34,506 nucleotides of DNA from an uncultured Lachnospiraceae bacterium (GCA_902770965.1 CACXUY010000033.1:1-34506); one strand, 5' to 3'; positions 1 through 8,306 are shown, counted from the first letter of the stretch. Notes: generated from the sequence alone by a model not told the origin. Program-made: numbers and translations.

Positions 1-1
1 C

Positions 2-394
2 CATGAGTTCATCTGCGACGGATATGAGGCCAGCACCGACATGTATCATATCAACTGGGGATGGGCTGGCTATTGCGACAACTATTTCTCGCTCAGCGCT
101 CTCTCTCCGGGGGGGGCTGGCATCGGTGACACGGGTGCCGACACGGCTTCATACACATCCCGTCAGGATGCTGTCATAGGCATTCAGCCTCCCGTAGGCC
201 AAATTGAGCCCGTCGAGGCGAAGAGTACCACTTTCTTGGCCTCCAAGGATCTGGGCGTGCAGTCACGGACTGGTGTGGAATCCGACGAGGTGACGAAAGA
301 TGGCGTCACCATTTCGGTTTGGCCGCATGGGTCGTTCAGCAATGTGTCTTACTACTATGTGTTCAAAGAGTCTATCAGTTGCAGAACCATATGA
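2..394 (+). CDS. C10 family (streptopain-like) cysteine peptidase, C-terminal fragment
   Basis: Partial gene: the reading frame is open from the window edge, so the start lies upstream. The visible 130 residues open with HEFICDGY and continue to HINWGWAGYCDNYFSLSALSP, GIG and AVIGIQPP. This matches the end of the C10 peptidase catalytic domain, where the His of the first motif is the catalytic His of the Cys/His pair and NWGWGG closes the active site. The catalytic Cys would lie upstream, outside the window. About 65 residues follow the domain and end abruptly, just before a family A repeat begins near 410, so the C terminus may be truncated. C10 enzymes are normally exported, but no signal can be seen here. 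The family call is firm; the substrate is unknown. The frame passes through a G8 run (109-116) in the conserved PGG turn, and it is intact. Confidence 0.75.
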   Translation, partial: HEFICDGYEASTDMYHINWGWAGYCDNYFSLSALSPGGAGIGDTGADTASYTSRQDAVIGIQPPVGQIEPVEAKSTTFLASKDLGVQSRTGVESDEVTKDGVTISVWPHGSFSNVSYYYVFKESISCRTI

Positions 395-409
395 TGATTA
401 ATCGAAACT

Positions 410-584
410 AAAAAATGATGTAACCATTCAGCATCCCAGACCCGGGATGCCGAGCATCACTCGTTGTGGTCGGTAAGAGACGCTGCGCCCCTTGTCCGCC
501 CTAAGATAACTGATAAAAATACGTTCGAAGCTCAAGTATTTCGTCCTGCATTTTAACAGTTATTGAGAGGTGCTGAATAATAAC
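410..584 (+). repeat. Dispersed repeat family A, copy A1 (full length)
   Basis: About 175 bp of intergenic DNA that aligns end to end with 26273-26445 and with the reverse complement of 18770-18945. Shared blocks are GATGC..CGCATC near the left end, CGCTGCG, CCTTGTCCGCCC, AAGATAACTG, the inner CGTTCGAAG...TTTCGTCCTG stem, AACAGTTAT and the right end GTGCTGAATAATAAC. This copy is the most diverged: its palindrome arms no longer pair fully. It starts just after the C10 peptidase stop codon. Confidence 0.8.
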
Positions 585-653
585 AAAAATAACACCACCC
601 TATATTACCATGAAAATGCACCGGATTCCATAACCGAGCAAGTCATATTTAAT

Positions 654-721
654 AAAAAATCGTAACCATTCGGTACTCCAGAATCGCGATGCCGCGCATC
701 CATCGTTGTGCTGAATTATTA
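654..721 (+). repeat. Family A repeat, internally deleted copy A1'
   Basis: This copy keeps the left end of family A (AAAAAATCGTAACCATTC, GATGCCGCGCATCC, TCGTTGTG) and joins it directly to the right end GTGCTGAATTATTAC. The central 100 or so bases, which hold the hairpin, are missing. It lies 70 bp from full copy A1. The rest of the 395-829 interval is AT-rich and holds nothing else that I can identify. Confidence 0.65.
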
Positions 722-829
722 CAAAAACCAGATTATATTTGTTTGTATCATTAATAATGCTGTGGTATCATAACATATGATTGTGGCTGTTATTCAAGAT
801 ATATGTTGTATTGACGAGGAGGAAATAAA

Positions 830-1063
830 ATGCTGACGTTTTTATCATTGTGTCTGTTCTTTGCCGTTATATATGTGATAGCGTCTGTCGCGATGTTCGC
901 GCTGAAGCTCACGTGGGGGGTCGGAAAAGCCATAGGAAAGCTGGTCATTTTTGCGATATTGCTGCCCGTGATGGCGCTGTCCTTTGTATTGAAGCTCGCG
1001 TGGCTGCTGGCACCTGTCATCATCCTTGGCGTGGTCATCACACTCATTATGAGACGATATTGA
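830..1063 (+). CDS. Small two-helix membrane protein
   Basis: A 77-residue, strongly hydrophobic protein of unknown function. A good ribosome binding site (GAGGAGG, 816-822) lies 7 bases before the ATG. Two long hydrophobic stretches (about residues 1-27 and 36-73) are separated by a short KLTWGVGKAIGK-type amphipathic linker, and the protein ends in RRY, which suggests a hairpin in the membrane with a basic cytoplasmic end. There is no catalytic or binding motif. The gene stands alone: a diverged repeat lies upstream, and a 7-bp stem with a 5-base loop (1071-1089) follows the stop codon. An overlapping frame at 850-1074 has no ribosome binding site and is not likely to be coding. Similar short 'phage-shock-like' membrane proteins occur in Clostridia, but I cannot assign a family. 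Confidence 0.6.
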   Translation: MLTFLSLCLFFAVIYVIASVAMFALKLTWGVGKAIGKLVIFAILLPVMALSFVLKLAWLLAPVIILGVVITLIMRRY

Positions 1064-1200
1064 TGAAGGGCTGAAAAGCAGGTTTTCAGTAAAATGTGTC
1101 CCGGATATTATCTGAGTATTGCAGGCTTATATCACCCGGAAAGGTGTGACAGATTCGTGACATTCTTATCATTTTCGTTGGCTTATTCCTTCACAATTGG

Positions 1201-1229
1201 TTGCTTTTCAAAGGTTGTGTGTGTATAAT
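1201..1229 (+). promoter_or_regulatory. Predicted sigma-A promoter of citDEF
   Basis: TTGCTT (1201-1206), a 17-base spacer, then TATAAT (1224-1229). A second TATAAT follows at 1230-1235. The leader contains an inverted repeat ATCCCG/CGGGAT (1248-1253 and 1264-1269, 10-base loop) just before the citD ribosome binding site. That repeat could be an operator or a leader hairpin; no known citrate-regulator site was recognised. Confidence 0.6.
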
Positions 1230-1291
1230 TATAATGTTATGTACTAAATCCCGCTCAGACGTTCGGGATATTTTATAAGGAGGATGCCATC

Positions 1292-1591
1292 ATGGAACTG
1301 AAAGGCACTGGAATGGCCGGAACGCTTGAATCAAGCGATGCTCAGGTCACAGTCGAACCCGGCACCAACGGTATCGAGCTGTCGATCGAGAGCAGCGTGA
1401 TCAATCAGTACGGCAGACAGATTCGTGCTACGGTCAAGCAGACTCTTGAGAATCTTGAGATCAAGAATGCTAAGGTAACCGTAGTCGACAAAGGAGCTCT
1501 GGACTGCACTCTCAAGGCGAGAGTTGAGGGAGCAGTCTTCCGTGCAAATGGAGTCGTTGAAGGACTGCCTTGGGGAGGTGCGATAAAGTAA
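1292..1591 (+). CDS. citD: Citrate lyase acyl carrier protein (gamma subunit)
   Basis: A 99-residue protein, the usual length for CitD. It carries the 2'-(5''-phosphoribosyl)-3'-dephospho-CoA prosthetic group on which acetyl and citryl groups are passed between CitF and CitE. The N-terminal motif MAGTLESSD contains Ser14, the position of the modified serine in characterised CitD proteins, and the DKGALDCTLKAR block near residues 66-77 is typical of the family. TAAGGAGG (1277-1284) lies 7 bases before the ATG. It is the first gene of citDEF: its TAA overlaps the citE ATG by one base (TAATG), which points to translational coupling. The genes that build and attach the prosthetic group (citX, citG) and the acetyl ligase (citC) are not in the window and must lie elsewhere if the enzyme is active. 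Confidence 0.95.
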   Translation: MELKGTGMAGTLESSDAQVTVEPGTNGIELSIESSVINQYGRQIRATVKQTLENLEIKNAKVTVVDKGALDCTLKARVEGAVFRANGVVEGLPWGGAIK

Positions 1592-2490
1592 TGAATCCTA
1601 ATCTTAAGAGACTTAGAAGGACGATGATGTTCCTTAACTGCCAGAAGCCTGGCCTGATTAAGGATCCCTATATCTACAAACCCGACTCCATCATGCTCGA
1701 TCTTGAAGATGCTGTCGCTGAGAACCAGAAGGATGCCGCCCGTTTCTCCCTGTACCATGCACTGCAGGAGATCGATTATCATGGCGTGGAGCGCGTTGTC
1801 CGTATCAATGGACTTGATACTCCTCATTGGCAGGAGGATGTCCGCGTCTGCGTGGCAGGCGGCTGCGATTCCATCCGTATTCCTAAGGTTGAACATGCAA
1901 AGGATGTCCACATCATTGAAGAAGCAGTCCGCAAGGCTGAGGATGAGTTCGGCCGCGAGCATGGCCGCATTCTCCTTATGGCGGCTCTCGAGTCCACACT
2001 CGGCATCCTCAACGCATACGAGATCTGCACCAGCTCCGAGCTGCTTTTTGGCTGCGCCCTTTCAGGCGGCGACTACACCAAGGATCTGCAGACTAAGATC
2101 ACCGGTACCGGCGTTGAGCTGAACGGCGCGCGTCAGCTGATGATCATAGCTGCCCGCGCGGCGAAGAAGCAGTGCTTCGATACCGTTTTCACGAATCTCG
2201 ATGATATGGAAGGTTTCATCAAAGAGACTGAGATGATCAAGCTCATGGGCTTTGACGGCAAGTCCATCGTCAACCCTCGCCAGATCGCTCCCACTCACAA
2301 GATCTTCACTCCCACCGAGAAAGAGATCGACTTCGCTGAGAAGGTCGTCAAGGAGATCGACAGCAAGAAGGCCATGGGCATCGGTGTCTTCACCGTCAAC
2401 GGCAAGATGATCGATATCGCCTTCTATGATGGAGCCAAGAGAACTATCGACATGGCTAAAGCAGCCGGCGTGTATGAGGGGGATCTGTAA
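1591..2490 (+). CDS. citE: Citrate lyase beta subunit (citryl-ACP lyase)
   Basis: A 299-residue protein of the HpcH/HpaI aldolase/CitE family, which cleaves citryl-ACP to oxaloacetate and acetyl-ACP in the cytoplasm. It starts with LRRTMMFLNCQKPGLIKDPYIYKPDSIMLDLEDAV, where the LDLEDAV segment supplies the Mg-binding acidic pocket. VVRINGLDT follows (substrate-binding Arg), then IRIPKVEHAKDV and LMAALESTLGILNAYEI (active-site Glu) and the conserved FDGKSIVNPRQIAPTHKIF block. The ATG at 1591 is chosen because GGGGAGG (1573-1579) precedes it and it overlaps the citD stop. An upstream in-frame TTG at 1570 has no ribosome binding site. Length and motifs are normal for an active lyase subunit. Confidence 0.95.
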   Translation: MNPNLKRLRRTMMFLNCQKPGLIKDPYIYKPDSIMLDLEDAVAENQKDAARFSLYHALQEIDYHGVERVVRINGLDTPHWQEDVRVCVAGGCDSIRIPKVEHAKDVHIIEEAVRKAEDEFGREHGRILLMAALESTLGILNAYEICTSSELLFGCALSGGDYTKDLQTKITGTGVELNGARQLMIIAARAAKKQCFDTVFTNLDDMEGFIKETEMIKLMGFDGKSIVNPRQIAPTHKIFTPTEKEIDFAEKVVKEIDSKKAMGIGVFTVNGKMIDIAFYDGAKRTIDMAKAAGVYEGDL

Positions 2491-2491
2491 A

Positions 2492-4054
2492 ATGATTAAT
2501 AGTGTTGGAAGAGATATTCCCGATCAGGTCTTAAAAGACACCGGGATGAAGGTGTTCCAGGGTTCTCGCGCCAGGAACGCAGAAGAATATGTTAAGGCAG
2601 CCCCGAAGGTTCGCGCGTGGATCGACCCCACTGAGTCCAAGATGGTTGCCGATATCCATGAAGCACTCGTGAAGTGCGGCATCAAAGATGGCATGACCCT
2701 CGGCTTCCATCATCATTTCCGCAACGGCGACAAGGTTGTCAATATGGTCATGGAAGAAGTCCATAAGATGGGCATCAAGGACATCACCATCTGCGCCAGC
2801 TCCTTAGGTTCCGCCCACAACCCGATCCTTCCTATGATCGAGGACGGCACTGTCACCGGCATCCAGTCCTCCGGTGTCCGCGGCAAGATCGGTGACGCTA
2901 TCTCCAACGGCAAGCTGAAGGGCTACGCCATAATGCGCTCCCACGGCGGCCGCGTGCGCGCCATCGAGTCCGGCGATGTACACATCGACATCTCCTTCAT
3001 CGGCGCCCCTACCTGCGATGAGTACGGCAACTGCCGCGCTGTCGGCGGTAAGTCTGACTGCGGCGTTCTTTCATACGCTGTCGTCGATGCCAAGTATGCT
3101 GACAAGGTCGTAGCTATAACCGATACCCTCGTACCCTATCCGAATATGCCCGCATCCATCTCTCAGATAGATGTCGATTATGTTGTAGTCGTCGATGAGA
3201 TCGGCGATCCCGCGAAGATCGCTACCGGTGCCGCGAAGCCCACCTCAGATGTCCGCAAGATCATGATGGCGGAGTACTGCACACAGTTCGTCGTGAACAG
3301 CCCTTATTTCAAAGAAGGCTTCACCTATCAGACTGGTGTCGGCGGAGCATCGCTTGCATCCACGATCTCGCTCGGCGAGGTCATGAAGGAGCGCAACATC
3401 CACATGAGCGTTGGCATCGGCGGCATGGCGAGTGCCATGTGCAAGCTGCTTGACGAGGGATGGATCGGCAAGCTGGCTGATACTCAGGATTTCGATATCG
3501 ATGCTATCAACAACATCAAGACGAATCCGAACCACATCGAGATTTCCGGCTCCGAATATGCCAACCCGATGAACAAGGGTTCCTATGTCAACAGGCTCGA
3601 TGTCGTCGTCCTCGCCGCTCTTGAAGTAGATACACACTTCAACTGCAACGTCGTCGTTGACTCCAACGGCATGATCACAGGCGCTCAGGGCGGACATCCC
3701 GATACTGCTGCCGGCGCAAAGTGCACCATCGTCATTACCCCCTTGCTTCAGGGCCGCATCCCTTGCGTCAAGACCGATGTCACTACCGTCACCACTCCCG
3801 GCGAGGATGTAGATGTCATCATCACCGAGTACGGTATCGCGATCAACCCGAAGAGGCAGGATCTCATCGAGGCGATGAAGGGCGTCAAGCTTCCTTTCAC
3901 CACCATCGAGGAGCTGCGTGACCTTGCTTACAGCATGGTCGGCGAGCCTGATCCCGTCGAGTTCGGCGACAGGGTCGTCGGTATCATCGAAGCCCGCGAT
4001 GGCACGATCATCGATGTCGTCCGCCAGTTCAAACCTTATGAGTACAAGGATTGA
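2492..4054 (+). CDS. citF: Citrate lyase alpha subunit (citrate:acetyl-ACP transferase)
   Basis: A 520-residue protein, the normal CitF length. It exchanges the acetyl group on CitD for citrate to give citryl-ACP. Recognisable CitF segments are LGFHHHFRNGDKVVNMVM (around residue 70), SHGGRVRAIESGDVHIDISFIGAPTCDEYGN, GVGGASLASTISLGEVM, the Gly-rich SVGIGGMASAMCKLLDEGW, and GGHPDTAAGAKCTIVITPLLQGRIPC near the C terminus. The reading frame is open upstream of the ATG at 2492. That ATG is preferred because it follows the citE stop by one base and GAGGGGGAT lies before it. The third and last gene of the operon, it is followed after 55 bases by a strong terminator. Citrate lyase commonly feeds oxaloacetate into anaerobic citrate fermentation; no citrate transporter or oxaloacetate decarboxylase is encoded next to it here. 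Confidence 0.95.
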   Translation: MINSVGRDIPDQVLKDTGMKVFQGSRARNAEEYVKAAPKVRAWIDPTESKMVADIHEALVKCGIKDGMTLGFHHHFRNGDKVVNMVMEEVHKMGIKDITICASSLGSAHNPILPMIEDGTVTGIQSSGVRGKIGDAISNGKLKGYAIMRSHGGRVRAIESGDVHIDISFIGAPTCDEYGNCRAVGGKSDCGVLSYAVVDAKYADKVVAITDTLVPYPNMPASISQIDVDYVVVVDEIGDPAKIATGAAKPTSDVRKIMMAEYCTQFVVNSPYFKEGFTYQTGVGGASLASTISLGEVMKERNIHMSVGIGGMASAMCKLLDEGWIGKLADTQDFDIDAINNIKTNPNHIEISGSEYANPMNKGSYVNRLDVVVLAALEVDTHFNCNVVVDSNGMITGAQGGHPDTAAGAKCTIVITPLLQGRIPCVKTDVTTVTTPGEDVDVIITEYGIAINPKRQDLIEAMKGVKLPFTTIEELRDLAYSMVGEPDPVEFGDRVVGIIEARDGTIIDVVRQFKPYEYKD

Positions 4055-4109
4055 ACAAAGCTTCCTTGACCGGTTAACATTAAGATAACAGGGCAAGTAT
4101 GCCCCATAT

Positions 4110-4167
4110 AAGAAATGCAGGTCTCCAGATCAAGAGTGATTCTTGAATTGGACGACCTGCATTTCTT
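4110..4167. terminator. Long hairpin terminator between citF and potD
   Basis: Perfect 14-bp outer arms (4110-4123 and 4154-4167, AAGAAATGCAGGTC and its complement) continue through TCCA/TGGA, a 2-base mismatch and TCAAGA/TCTTGA to a 5-base loop. The right side reads ATTTCTTTATGTCTTAT. It lies between convergent operons, 55 bases after citF and 21 bases after potD, and probably serves both directions. Confidence 0.8.
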
Positions 4168-4188
4168 TATGTCTTATCTATGATTGAC

Positions 4189-5394
4189 TCATGTCTTCCA
4201 CTTGGCGCAGCGTTGAGCTATGCGGCGGCGGCGACGTATCCTGTGGGCGGTAAGATAAACCGCAAGCCCCACGAACAGCAGTGCCATCGCCCAGATCTCG
4301 AAGCCGTTAACATGGCCATAGCTGTCCAGACTGCCCATAGTTTTCACCTGAAGCCACAAAGCGTCCATCTCCTGATTGGCTGAAACGTCAAGGTTGAGGA
4401 AGCTTCCGCCGTTTGCCAGAACCTCTTGCGAAGGATAAGCTATGGGACTGTTTGCTGTCTCCTCGTCCATGTATTGCTTCGCTTCTGTCTCAGGAGTCGA
4501 GTAGCCAAGATAGTCCATGTTTTCGCCTGAGATGGCAGGGTCACAGAGGAAATTGATATATGCCTCCGCGCCTGCCTTGTTCTGGGCGTTCCTCGGGACG
4601 ACCATGGCATCGATGAAGAGGTTGAAGCCTTCCTTTGGAAAATAGTACTGCAGATGCTCATTTTCCTCGACCATCATCATAAAGTCGCCGGCATAATATG
4701 GAGCGATCCAAGCTTCTTCGCGTTCCATCTTGTCGTATATCTGGTCCATGACATAGGCCTGTACCAGCGGCTTCTGCTCCAAAAGCTTCTGGGCGGATGC
4801 ACGAAGATCGGCGGGATACTCAGTGTTTATGTCGAATCCGAGTAGGGACTCCGCTATGGCGAAGGCATCACGGGGATTGTCGAACATGAGGATCTTCCCG
4901 GAGTATTTCTCGTTCCAGAGGAGATCCCATGAACCGATATCTTCCTCATCGACATATTTGTCGTTGTAGATGACTCCGACAGTGCCCCAGGTATATGGGA
5001 CAGAGTAGAGGTTCTCTGGGTCAAAAGCCTGGTTTTTATACGCTTCGTCTATATACCTATAATTTGGTATGTTCGAGAAATCCAGTTCGGCGAGCATGTT
5101 CTCTTCAATGAGCTTGGCTATCATGTAGTCGGAGGGGAAGAGGACATCGTAGGTGCTTCCGCCGGTCTTTAGCTTGGTATACAGGCTCTCATTTGAATCG
5201 AAGGTCATGTAATTGACCTTAATGCCGGTGGCCTTCGTGAAGGCGGCGTTGATGTCGATGTAATCATCAGTGCCGTCGGATATGTACTGTCCCCAGTTAT
5301 ACACGTTGATATACCCATTGTCCGCCTCCGCGGGAAGAGGCGCAGAGGTAAGGATCATGGCAGAACAGAGGAGAATACAGAAGATTTTCTTCAT
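4189..5394 (-). CDS. potD: Spermidine/putrescine ABC transporter substrate-binding protein with C-terminal membrane anchor
   Basis: A 401-residue extracytoplasmic polyamine-binding protein. An N-terminal signal (residues 1-24, ending PLPAEA) precedes the PotD/F-type domain: INVYNWGQYISDG, FEKATGIKVNYMTFDSNE-like segment, YDVLFPSDYMIAKL, YSVPYTWGTVGVIYN and IDAMVVPRNAQNKAGAEAYINFL. The signal peptide has no convincing lipobox. Instead, a hydrophobic helix (FEIWAMALLFVGLAVYLTAH, about residues 365-384) followed by an Arg-rich tail (RIRRRRR) ends the protein, so it appears to be held to the membrane at its C terminus. It is the last gene of potABCD and its start overlaps the potC stop by 4 bases (ATGA). 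The exact polyamine bound cannot be told from the sequence. Confidence 0.93.
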   Translation of the reverse strand: MKKIFCILLCSAMILTSAPLPAEADNGYINVYNWGQYISDGTDDYIDINAAFTKATGIKVNYMTFDSNESLYTKLKTGGSTYDVLFPSDYMIAKLIEENMLAELDFSNIPNYRYIDEAYKNQAFDPENLYSVPYTWGTVGVIYNDKYVDEEDIGSWDLLWNEKYSGKILMFDNPRDAFAIAESLLGFDINTEYPADLRASAQKLLEQKPLVQAYVMDQIYDKMEREEAWIAPYYAGDFMMMVEENEHLQYYFPKEGFNLFIDAMVVPRNAQNKAGAEAYINFLCDPAISGENMDYLGYSTPETEAKQYMDEETANSPIAYPSQEVLANGGSFLNLDVSANQEMDALWLQVKTMGSLDSYGHVNGFEIWAMALLFVGLAVYLTAHRIRRRRRIAQRCAKWKT

Positions 5395-6227
5395 ACAGCC
5401 TTCCTCCTGTCCGCGTTAAGAGCCATCTTTCGCTCCTTCGAGAGGCGAAGGTCTCTCGCCTGAAGAATGTTCATGGCAACCATCATGAGAAGTATGATGA
5501 TGAACATCAGCGTGAACAGGGCGTAGATCTTCGGCTGAAGAGGCTTCTTTGTATAGTTGTAAATCTCGACCGGAAGCGTCACGAATGTCGCGCCGTATAC
5601 GAAGTAGCTGATGACGAAATCGTCAAGTGACATTGTGAAAGCCATCATCGCGCCGGAAATAATGCCGGGCATGATCTCATGAATGACCACCTTGAAGAAA
5701 GCCTGTATGGGCGTACAGCCAAGGTCGAGTGCCGCCTCCCTTAAGTCGGGATCCATCTGGTAAAGCTTAGGCATCACCGAGAGTATGACGTAAGGAAGGT
5801 TGAAGGTGACATGGGCTATAAGCAGCGTGAAGAAGCCCAGTATGTTGTTGATCTTAAGCGTCGTTCCAATGAAGGCGAAGAGCAAAGCCAGCGACACACC
5901 GGTGACGATCTCAGGGTTCGTCAGGGGAATATTCGTGACAGCCATAGTGGCAGAGCGGAGCTTCGGTCCCATGGAATGAATACCCAGAGCGGCCATCGTC
6001 CCAAGTACGGTGGAGATAATGGCCGACAGCACCGCGATTATCACAGAATTGATCAGCAAAGGAAGCAGTACGCTGTCTGAAAAAAGCGAGCGGTAATTCT
6101 TGAGCGTGAAGCTCTTGAAAACTGCCGGGTCAGTACCGTTGTTGAAGGACGCGACGACGAGCACGAGCATGGGCACATATAAGAATATAAGGACAAGGAT
6201 AGTGAAAACGCGGTTAAATGTCTTCAT
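5391..6227 (-). CDS. potC: Spermidine/putrescine ABC transporter permease PotC
   Basis: A 278-residue BPD-type inner-membrane permease with about six transmembrane segments. The coupling-loop EAA motif is EAALDLGCTPIQAFFKVVIHEIMPGI (about residues 183-208), which contacts the ATPase PotA. The segments LYVPMLVLVVASFN at the N terminus and AMMAFTMSLDDFVISYF near residue 212 are characteristic of PotC. It overlaps potB upstream and potD downstream by 4 bases each, so the three are co-translated. It forms the translocation channel with PotB. Confidence 0.94.
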   Translation of the reverse strand: MKTFNRVFTILVLIFLYVPMLVLVVASFNNGTDPAVFKSFTLKNYRSLFSDSVLLPLLINSVIIAVLSAIISTVLGTMAALGIHSMGPKLRSATMAVTNIPLTNPEIVTGVSLALLFAFIGTTLKINNILGFFTLLIAHVTFNLPYVILSVMPKLYQMDPDLREAALDLGCTPIQAFFKVVIHEIMPGIISGAMMAFTMSLDDFVISYFVYGATFVTLPVEIYNYTKKPLQPKIYALFTLMFIIILLMMVAMNILQARDLRLSKERKMALNADRRKAV

Positions 6228-7036
6228 ATTGTCACTACCTCCTCGTCATTGTCGGAAAACTTGTTCGTGATGCCTATGCAGATAAAGACCAGGATCATAA
6301 GCACCAGTGAGAGCGCGGCTCCGAGGTTAGGGTTGTAAGCTGCCTTGAACTGGCTCTCTATCACATCGCCTATCAGAGTCGTCCCTGAAGAACCAAGCTT
6401 CTGTGAGATGTAGAAGGTCGAGACTGCAGGCACGAAGACCATAGTGAAGCCTGAAAGTATCCCAGGTATCGAGAGCGGAAATATGACCCGCTGGAATACC
6501 TGCACAGAATCGCAGCCAAGATCCTGTGCTGCCTCGATTAGCCTTCGATCCATCTTTATCAGCACTGTGTAGAGCGGCATTATCATGTAAGGAAGGTAGT
6601 TGTAAACCATGCCCAGTATGACAGCGCCGTTGTTCCTTATCAGAGGCAGAGGCTTTAGGCCAAGCGTCCTGATAAAGCCATTGATGATGCCTGTGTCATC
6701 AAGCAATGATACCCATGCCATAGTCCTGAGCAGGAAGCTGATGCACATGGGCAGCATGATGAGCATATATAGGAAACGCTGCATCGCCGGCGACCTTCCC
6801 GCTATGTAGTAAGCCACAGGATAGCCGATGACTATGCAGAGCAGGGAGGATATGAGCGCAAGCCATATCGAATTAATGAATACCGGCATATAGTTGCTTA
6901 TACGGATGATATTTTCCAGCGTGAAAGCATGGCTGACAGAATCCGTGAAGGCGAAGTATAACACTATCCCCAGAGGGATGATGGTGAAGATGACCATCCA
7001 TATAAGATAGGGGACAGCAAGTCTTTTAGTTCTCAT
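6224..7036 (-). CDS. potB: Spermidine/putrescine ABC transporter permease PotB
   Basis: A 270-residue permease with about six membrane helices and the EAA loop [26 protein letters not shown]. The N-terminal [24 protein letters not shown] and the [21 protein letters not shown] segment match PotB. It overlaps the end of potA by 11 bases and the start of potC by 4, in a tightly packed operon. It pairs with PotC as the membrane part of the importer. Nothing unusual was seen in length or motifs. Confidence 0.94.
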   Translation of the reverse strand: MRTKRLAVPYLIWMVIFTIIPLGIVLYFAFTDSVSHAFTLENIIRISNYMPVFINSIWLALISSLLCIVIGYPVAYYIAGRSPAMQRFLYMLIMLPMCISFLLRTMAWVSLLDDTGIINGFIRTLGLKPLPLIRNNGAVILGMVYNYLPYMIMPLYTVLIKMDRRLIEAAQDLGCDSVQVFQRVIFPLSIPGILSGFTMVFVPAVSTFYISQKLGSSGTTLIGDVIESQFKAAYNPNLGAALSLVLMILVFICIGITNKFSDNDEEVVTI

Positions 7037-8213
7037 CTTTTCCGGCCTCCTCGCCCTCAGCTGATTGTGACAGCTCCTGAGGTTCCTCGGAGATATCTTC
7101 GGGGAAGAGATCGGGATCGTTGAGTTCTTCGTACTCTTCGCTGTATGAGCTGTAGTCGCCGTACAGCCCGGAGTATTCGCTCTTCTTCATGATATGTATG
7201 TCGTCCGGATTGAGGCGTATTCCTATGATGGAATCCACCGGGTAGTAATCGGTGGTCTGGATCAGCCACTTGAAGCCGTGGAAATCGACTATAGTGTCAT
7301 AGTGCACGCCCTTGAATGTCACAGAAGTAACTTTTCCTGTGAGCTGACCGTCCTTTTCGGGAACTATGTCAACGTCCTCCGGGCGGATGACCACGTCAAC
7401 AGGCTCGTCCTTTTCAAATCCGGTGTCAACACAGACGAATTTCCTTCCGAAGAACTTCACAAGGCGGTCCTCGAGCATGATCCCGTCAAGGATGTTCGAT
7501 TCGCCGATGAAATCCGCAACGAAGGCGTTCTTGGGTTCGTTATATATATCTTCAGGCGTACCTATCTGCTGTATCCGTCCTCGGTTCATGACGACTACTG
7601 TGTCGGACATGGCCAGGGCCTCCTCCTGATCATGTGTGACATAGATAAATGTTATGCCCAAAGTCTGCTGTATCTTCTTGAGCTCCTGCTGCATGTCCTT
7701 TCTAAGCCTGAGATCCAGTGCTCCCAATGGTTCATCAAGCAGCAATACCTTGGGGCGGTTCACGAGGGCCCGGGCAATGGCTACCCTCTGCTGCTGGCCG
7801 CCTGAAAGCTGCGTGATCTCACGGTTCTCGAAGCCCTTCAAGCTGACGATCTCAAGCATTTCAGTGACCCGGTCGTCGATCTCTTTTTCGGGGACTTTGG
7901 CGATGCGCAGTCCGAAAGCTACGTTCTCATAGACATCCAGATGCGGGAAAAGCGCGTATCGCTGGAATACTGTGTTGACCTTGCGCTTGTGAGGCGGCAG
8001 GTCGTTGATCCTTTCGCCATCAAAAAACACGTCTCCGGAGGTAGGCGTCAGAAAGCCGCCTATGATCCTGAGCGTGGTGGTTTTGCCGCAGCCCGAAGGC
8101 CCGAGCAGCGTAAGGAATTCTTTGTCGTTAATGCTAAGATCGATACTGTCTAAAACAGTCTCACCATCAAACGCCATGGTGTTAGCGACCAGGCGAATGA
8201 GTTCTTTGGACAT
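7026..8213 (-). CDS. potA: Spermidine/putrescine ABC transporter ATP-binding protein
   Basis: A 395-residue ABC ATPase that powers polyamine uptake through PotB/PotC. The Walker A motif is GPSGCGKTT (residues 38-46), the Q-loop is FQRYALFPH, the ABC signature is [15 protein letters not shown] (136-150), Walker B is VLLLDEP (156-162) and the switch His is in [15 protein letters not shown]-type regulatory domain follows (about 270-345, with [11 protein letters not shown]). The C terminus is extended by about 45 residues rich in Glu, Asp, Ser and Tyr, an acidic tail that the core family does not need. GGGGGAGGA lies 6 bases before the ATG on the minus strand. It is the first gene of the operon, behind a near-consensus promoter. 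Confidence 0.95.
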   Translation of the reverse strand: MSKELIRLVANTMAFDGETVLDSIDLSINDKEFLTLLGPSGCGKTTTLRIIGGFLTPTSGDVFFDGERINDLPPHKRKVNTVFQRYALFPHLDVYENVAFGLRIAKVPEKEIDDRVTEMLEIVSLKGFENREITQLSGGQQQRVAIARALVNRPKVLLLDEPLGALDLRLRKDMQQELKKIQQTLGITFIYVTHDQEEALAMSDTVVVMNRGRIQQIGTPEDIYNEPKNAFVADFIGESNILDGIMLEDRLVKFFGRKFVCVDTGFEKDEPVDVVIRPEDVDIVPEKDGQLTGKVTSVTFKGVHYDTIVDFHGFKWLIQTTDYYPVDSIIGIRLNPDDIHIMKKSEYSGLYGDYSSYSEEYEELNDPDLFPEDISEEPQELSQSAEGEEAGKDEN

Positions 8214-8242
8214 TTATCCTCCCCCATTTCTATAATACATTT

Positions 8243-8268
8243 CTGAAGGCGATTGTATACACCTTCAG
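8243..8268. promoter_or_regulatory. Inverted repeat in the potA leader, candidate operator
   Basis: CTGAAGG (8243-8249) and CCTTCAG (8262-8268) are perfect 7-bp arms around a 12-base centre that itself contains GTATAC. It sits directly downstream of the predicted potA start point, where a bound repressor or an RNA hairpin could control the operon. No known regulator was matched. The remaining upstream DNA to 8555 holds only a loose promoter (TTGACT 8474, TAATAT 8499, 19-base spacer) for the CPBP gene. Confidence 0.45.
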
Positions 8269-8277
8269 ATTAAGCCT

Positions 8278-8306
8278 ACTATACAGATAGATGGGGTATA
8301 TGTCAA
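8278..8306 (-). promoter_or_regulatory. potA: Predicted promoter of potABCD
   Basis: On the minus strand, a consensus TTGACA (8306-8301), a 17-base spacer and TATAGT (8283-8278). Transcription would start near 8271, within or just before an inverted repeat at 8243-8268. Confidence 0.75.

Noticed and set aside
850-1074. 74-residue ORF overlapping the small membrane protein gene
   Set aside because: It starts inside 830-1063 without a ribosome binding site; the overlapping frame has the better start and a coherent membrane profile.
1071-1089. Stem CTGAAAA-GCAGG-TTTTCAG after the small membrane protein as a terminator
   Set aside because: The stem is AT-rich and no T run follows; too weak to call.
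3245-4096. 283-residue ORF on the minus strand opposite citF
   Set aside because: Shadow of the strongly biased codon use of citF. It lacks a ribosome binding site and any domain.
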